Origin: Nomia melanderi
Taxonomy: Eukaryota > Arthropoda > Insecta > Hymenoptera > Halictidae
Length of the DNA: 64,000 nt
Direction of reading: 5' to 3'
Assembly: GCF_051020985.1 (NCBI RefSeq)
Contig: NW_027475162.1
Span: 558,001-622,000, forward strand
The notes beneath the pieces were generated by a model. That model worked only from the letters and a program-made list of their open reading frames with translations, was not told the DNA's origin and ran no database searches. Each line of letters begins with the position of its first letter. Positions within the stretch are counted from its first letter, which is position 1. Shown piece by piece: positions 62,421 through 64,000 of the stretch. Position numbers and translations under genes: made by a program.

Positions 62421-64000
62421 TGGTGGTCCGAGGTCGTTCCTGCTGCACAGATTCATTCGCCAGTGCCTCCTACAGACGATGCACTTTGATTTATTGCGCT
62501 ATCTCTAATAGCACCCGAGATATCACCAGATATATATTGCATTTTTCCCTGACCCTGAAACTCCGGCCCCATGAGACGGTGATTTTCTCGGCCCGTGGTG
62601 GTCCGAGGTCGATCCCGCTGCACAGATTCATGCGCCAGGGCCTCCTACAGACAATGCACTTTGATTTATTGCGCTATCTCTAATAGCACCCGAGATATCA
62701 CCAGACATATATTGGAATTTTCCTTGAACCTGACAGTCCGGCCCCATGAGACGGTGGTTTTCTCGGCCCCTGGTGGTCCGAGGTCGTTCCCGCTGCACAG
62801 ATTCATGCGCCAGGGCCCCCTGCAGATAATTCACTTTGGTTTAGTGCGCTGTCTGTAATAGCACCCGAGATATCACCAGATATATATTGGATTTTTCCCT
62901 GACCCTGAGTGTCCGATCCCATGAGACGGTGGTTTTCTCGGCCCCTGGTGGTCCGGGGACGATCCCGCTGCACAGATTCATGCGCTAGGGCCTCCTGCAG
63001 ACAATGGACTTTGATTTATTGCGCTATCTGTAACAGCATCCGAGATATCAACAGATATATATTGGATTTTCCCCTGACCCTGAGTGTCCGGCCCCATGAG
63101 ACGGTGGTTTTCTCGGCCCCTGGTGGTCCGAGGTCGTTCCCGCTGCACAGATTCATGCGCCAGGGCCCCCTGCAGATAATTCACTTTGGTTTAGTGCGCT
63201 GTCTGTAATAGCACCCGAGATATCACCAGATATATATTGGATTTTTCCCTGACCCTGAGTGTCCGATCCCATGAGACGGTGGTTTTCTAGGCCCCTGGTG
63301 GTCCGAGGTCGATCCCGCTGCACAGATTCATGCGCCAGGGCCTCCTACAGAAAATTGCAGTTTGCTTCATTGCGCTATCTGTAATAGCACCCGAGATATC
63401 ACTAGATATATATTGGATTTCCCCTGACCCTGAGTGTCCGGCCCCATGAGACGGTGGTTTTCTCGGCCCCTGGTGGTCCGAGGTCGATCCCGCTGCACAG
63501 ATTCATGCGGCAGGGCCTCATACAGAAAATGCAGTTTGATTTATTGCGCTATCTGTAATAGCACCCGAGATATCACCAGATATATATTGGATTTTTCCCT
63601 GACCCTGACTGTCCGGCCCCACGAGACGGTGATTTTCTCGACCCCTGGAGGTCCGAGGTCGATCTCGCTGCACAGATTCATGCGCCAGGGCCTCCTACAG
63701 AAAATTGCAGTTTGCTTCATTGCGCTATCTGGAATAGCACCCGAGATATCACCAGATATATATTGGATTTTTCCCTGACCCTGAGCGTCCGGCCCCATGA
63801 GACGGTAGTTTTCTCGGCACCTGGTGGTCCGAGGTCGTTCCCGCTGCACAGATTCATGCGCTAGGGCCTCCTGCAGACAATGCAATTTGATTTATTGCGC
63901 TATCTCTAATAGCACCCGAGATATCACCAGATATATATTGGATTTTCCCCTGACCCTGACACTCCGGCCCCATGAGACGGTGATTTTCTCGGCCCGTGGT

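Larger units (their letters stand above)
1..64000. repeat. 175-bp head-to-tail satellite DNA array
   Basis: The landmark CACCCGAGATATCACC recurs about every 175 bases (for example at 16, 191, 366, 541, 716 and 891) and is still in step near 63913, giving about 365 monomers. All copies run in one direction and I found no inverted copy, spacer, mobile element or unique sequence. Monomer length is mostly 175, with 174- and 176-bp variants, a few 169-bp copies and rare +2 copies in a TA tract. The period is close to a nucleosome repeat length, as for many centromeric satellites, but nothing in the sequence proves a centromeric location. Because 175 is not a multiple of three, open frames run through one to three monomers in all six frames and then stop, as expected for non-coding DNA. 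I do not recognise the family by name. Confidence 0.98.
54851..64000. repeat. Region IX, second part: GTCGATCCCGCTG subfamily
   Basis: Most monomers have GTCGATCCCGCTG where the rest of the window has GTCGTTCCCGCTG. Many also have CCTGACAGTCCGG or CCTAATTGTCCGG, GACGGTGATTTTC or GACGGTAGTTTTC, and CCGCAGTCGATCC. A one-base-shorter GGATTTCCCCTGAC core occurs near 57287, 57649, 58693, 59569, 60264, 60967 and 63417. There is only one B core, at about 62350. Dimeric spacing of 350 bp joins 62805-62930 with 63155-63280 and, with an inserted T (AAAATTGCAG), 63341 with 63691. Confidence 0.88.

Noticed and set aside
1..64000. CRISPR array, because of regular repeats.
   Set aside because: The whole 175-bp period is repeated, with no unique spacers and no cas genes.
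1..64000. CENP-B box (nTTCGnnnnAnnCGGGn) in the monomer.
   Set aside because: Neither strand of the A or B consensus has TTCG and CGGG at the required spacing. B has CCGAAA, but without the partner half.
1..64000. Primate alpha satellite or another named family.
   Set aside because: The period is 175 rather than 171, the GC content is much higher than alpha satellite, and no alpha landmark is present. I cannot match it to a named family without a database search.
1..64000. Tandem rRNA or 5S genes.
   Set aside because: No 5S internal control region or rRNA core sequence is recognisable, and divergence between monomers is far too high for functional RNA genes.
1..64000. A fixed higher-order repeat covering the window.
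   Set aside because: Recent duplicates have many different offsets (175, 350, 524, 702, 1401, 1573, 1752, 2625, 2800, 3145, 3329 and others), and none extends across the window.

Overview
The whole 64 kb window is one uninterrupted satellite DNA array: about 365 head-to-tail copies of a ~175-bp monomer, all in the same orientation. I see no unique DNA, transposon, RNA gene or credible protein gene between the copies. This points to a eukaryotic nuclear genome, at a centromeric, pericentromeric or other heterochromatic block. The sequence alone does not identify the species or clade. The monomer is ~52-53% GC by hand count of a consensus. Its ~90-bp GC-rich centre (~66% GC) is flanked by an ~80-bp AT-rich zone (~37% GC) that spans the monomer junction. 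It keeps about nine CpGs (observed/expected ~0.75).

Two core types share the same flanks. Type A carries CCCTGACCCTGAGTGTCCGG in the core. Type B carries a ~40-bp core of equal length that matches A at only 22 of 40 bases (ACATGACTTTGGGTGACGGA, then TACCGAAAATCTGTAA). Type B is absent from 1-6.3 kb, appears singly at 6.3 and 11.3 kb, is common from 13.9 to 50.3 kb, and then occurs only once more, at 62.3 kb. Several A/B hybrid cores show exchange inside the core.

Layout: (I) 1-11.0 kb, rich in 176-bp (extra C) and 174-bp variants; (II) 11.0-13.16 kb, transitional; (III) 13.16-15.9 kb, an almost perfect 1401-bp (8-mer) tandem duplication; (IV) 15.9-24.2 kb, rich in B monomers with a GAGAAACCTCC flank, plus a ~0.9-kb block repeated 1752 bp away; (V) 24.2-30.2 kb, mostly type A; (VI) 30.2-36.0 kb, a B-rich 8-mer family in three copies; (VII) 36.0-41.0 kb, a GGTGGTTGTCTCGG subfamily and a block copied with five monomers missing; (VIII) 41.0-51.3 kb, ending in a tandem 15-mer duplication (2625 bp, then 2800 bp with one extra monomer); (IX) 51.3-64.0 kb, first region-I-like monomers, then an almost purely type A segment marked by GTCGATCCCGCTG and containing a 9-mer tandem duplication.

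There is no single higher-order repeat. Duplications have many different periods (1, 2, 3, 4, 8, 9, 10, 15 and more monomers), and copies differ by whole-monomer gains and losses. This is the expected signature of ongoing unequal exchange and gene conversion. The most testable functional idea is that each monomer carries, on the minus strand, a sequence close to the CTCF core motif. The best matches are at 3773-3788 and 7277-7292. This matters only if the host is a CTCF-bearing animal.
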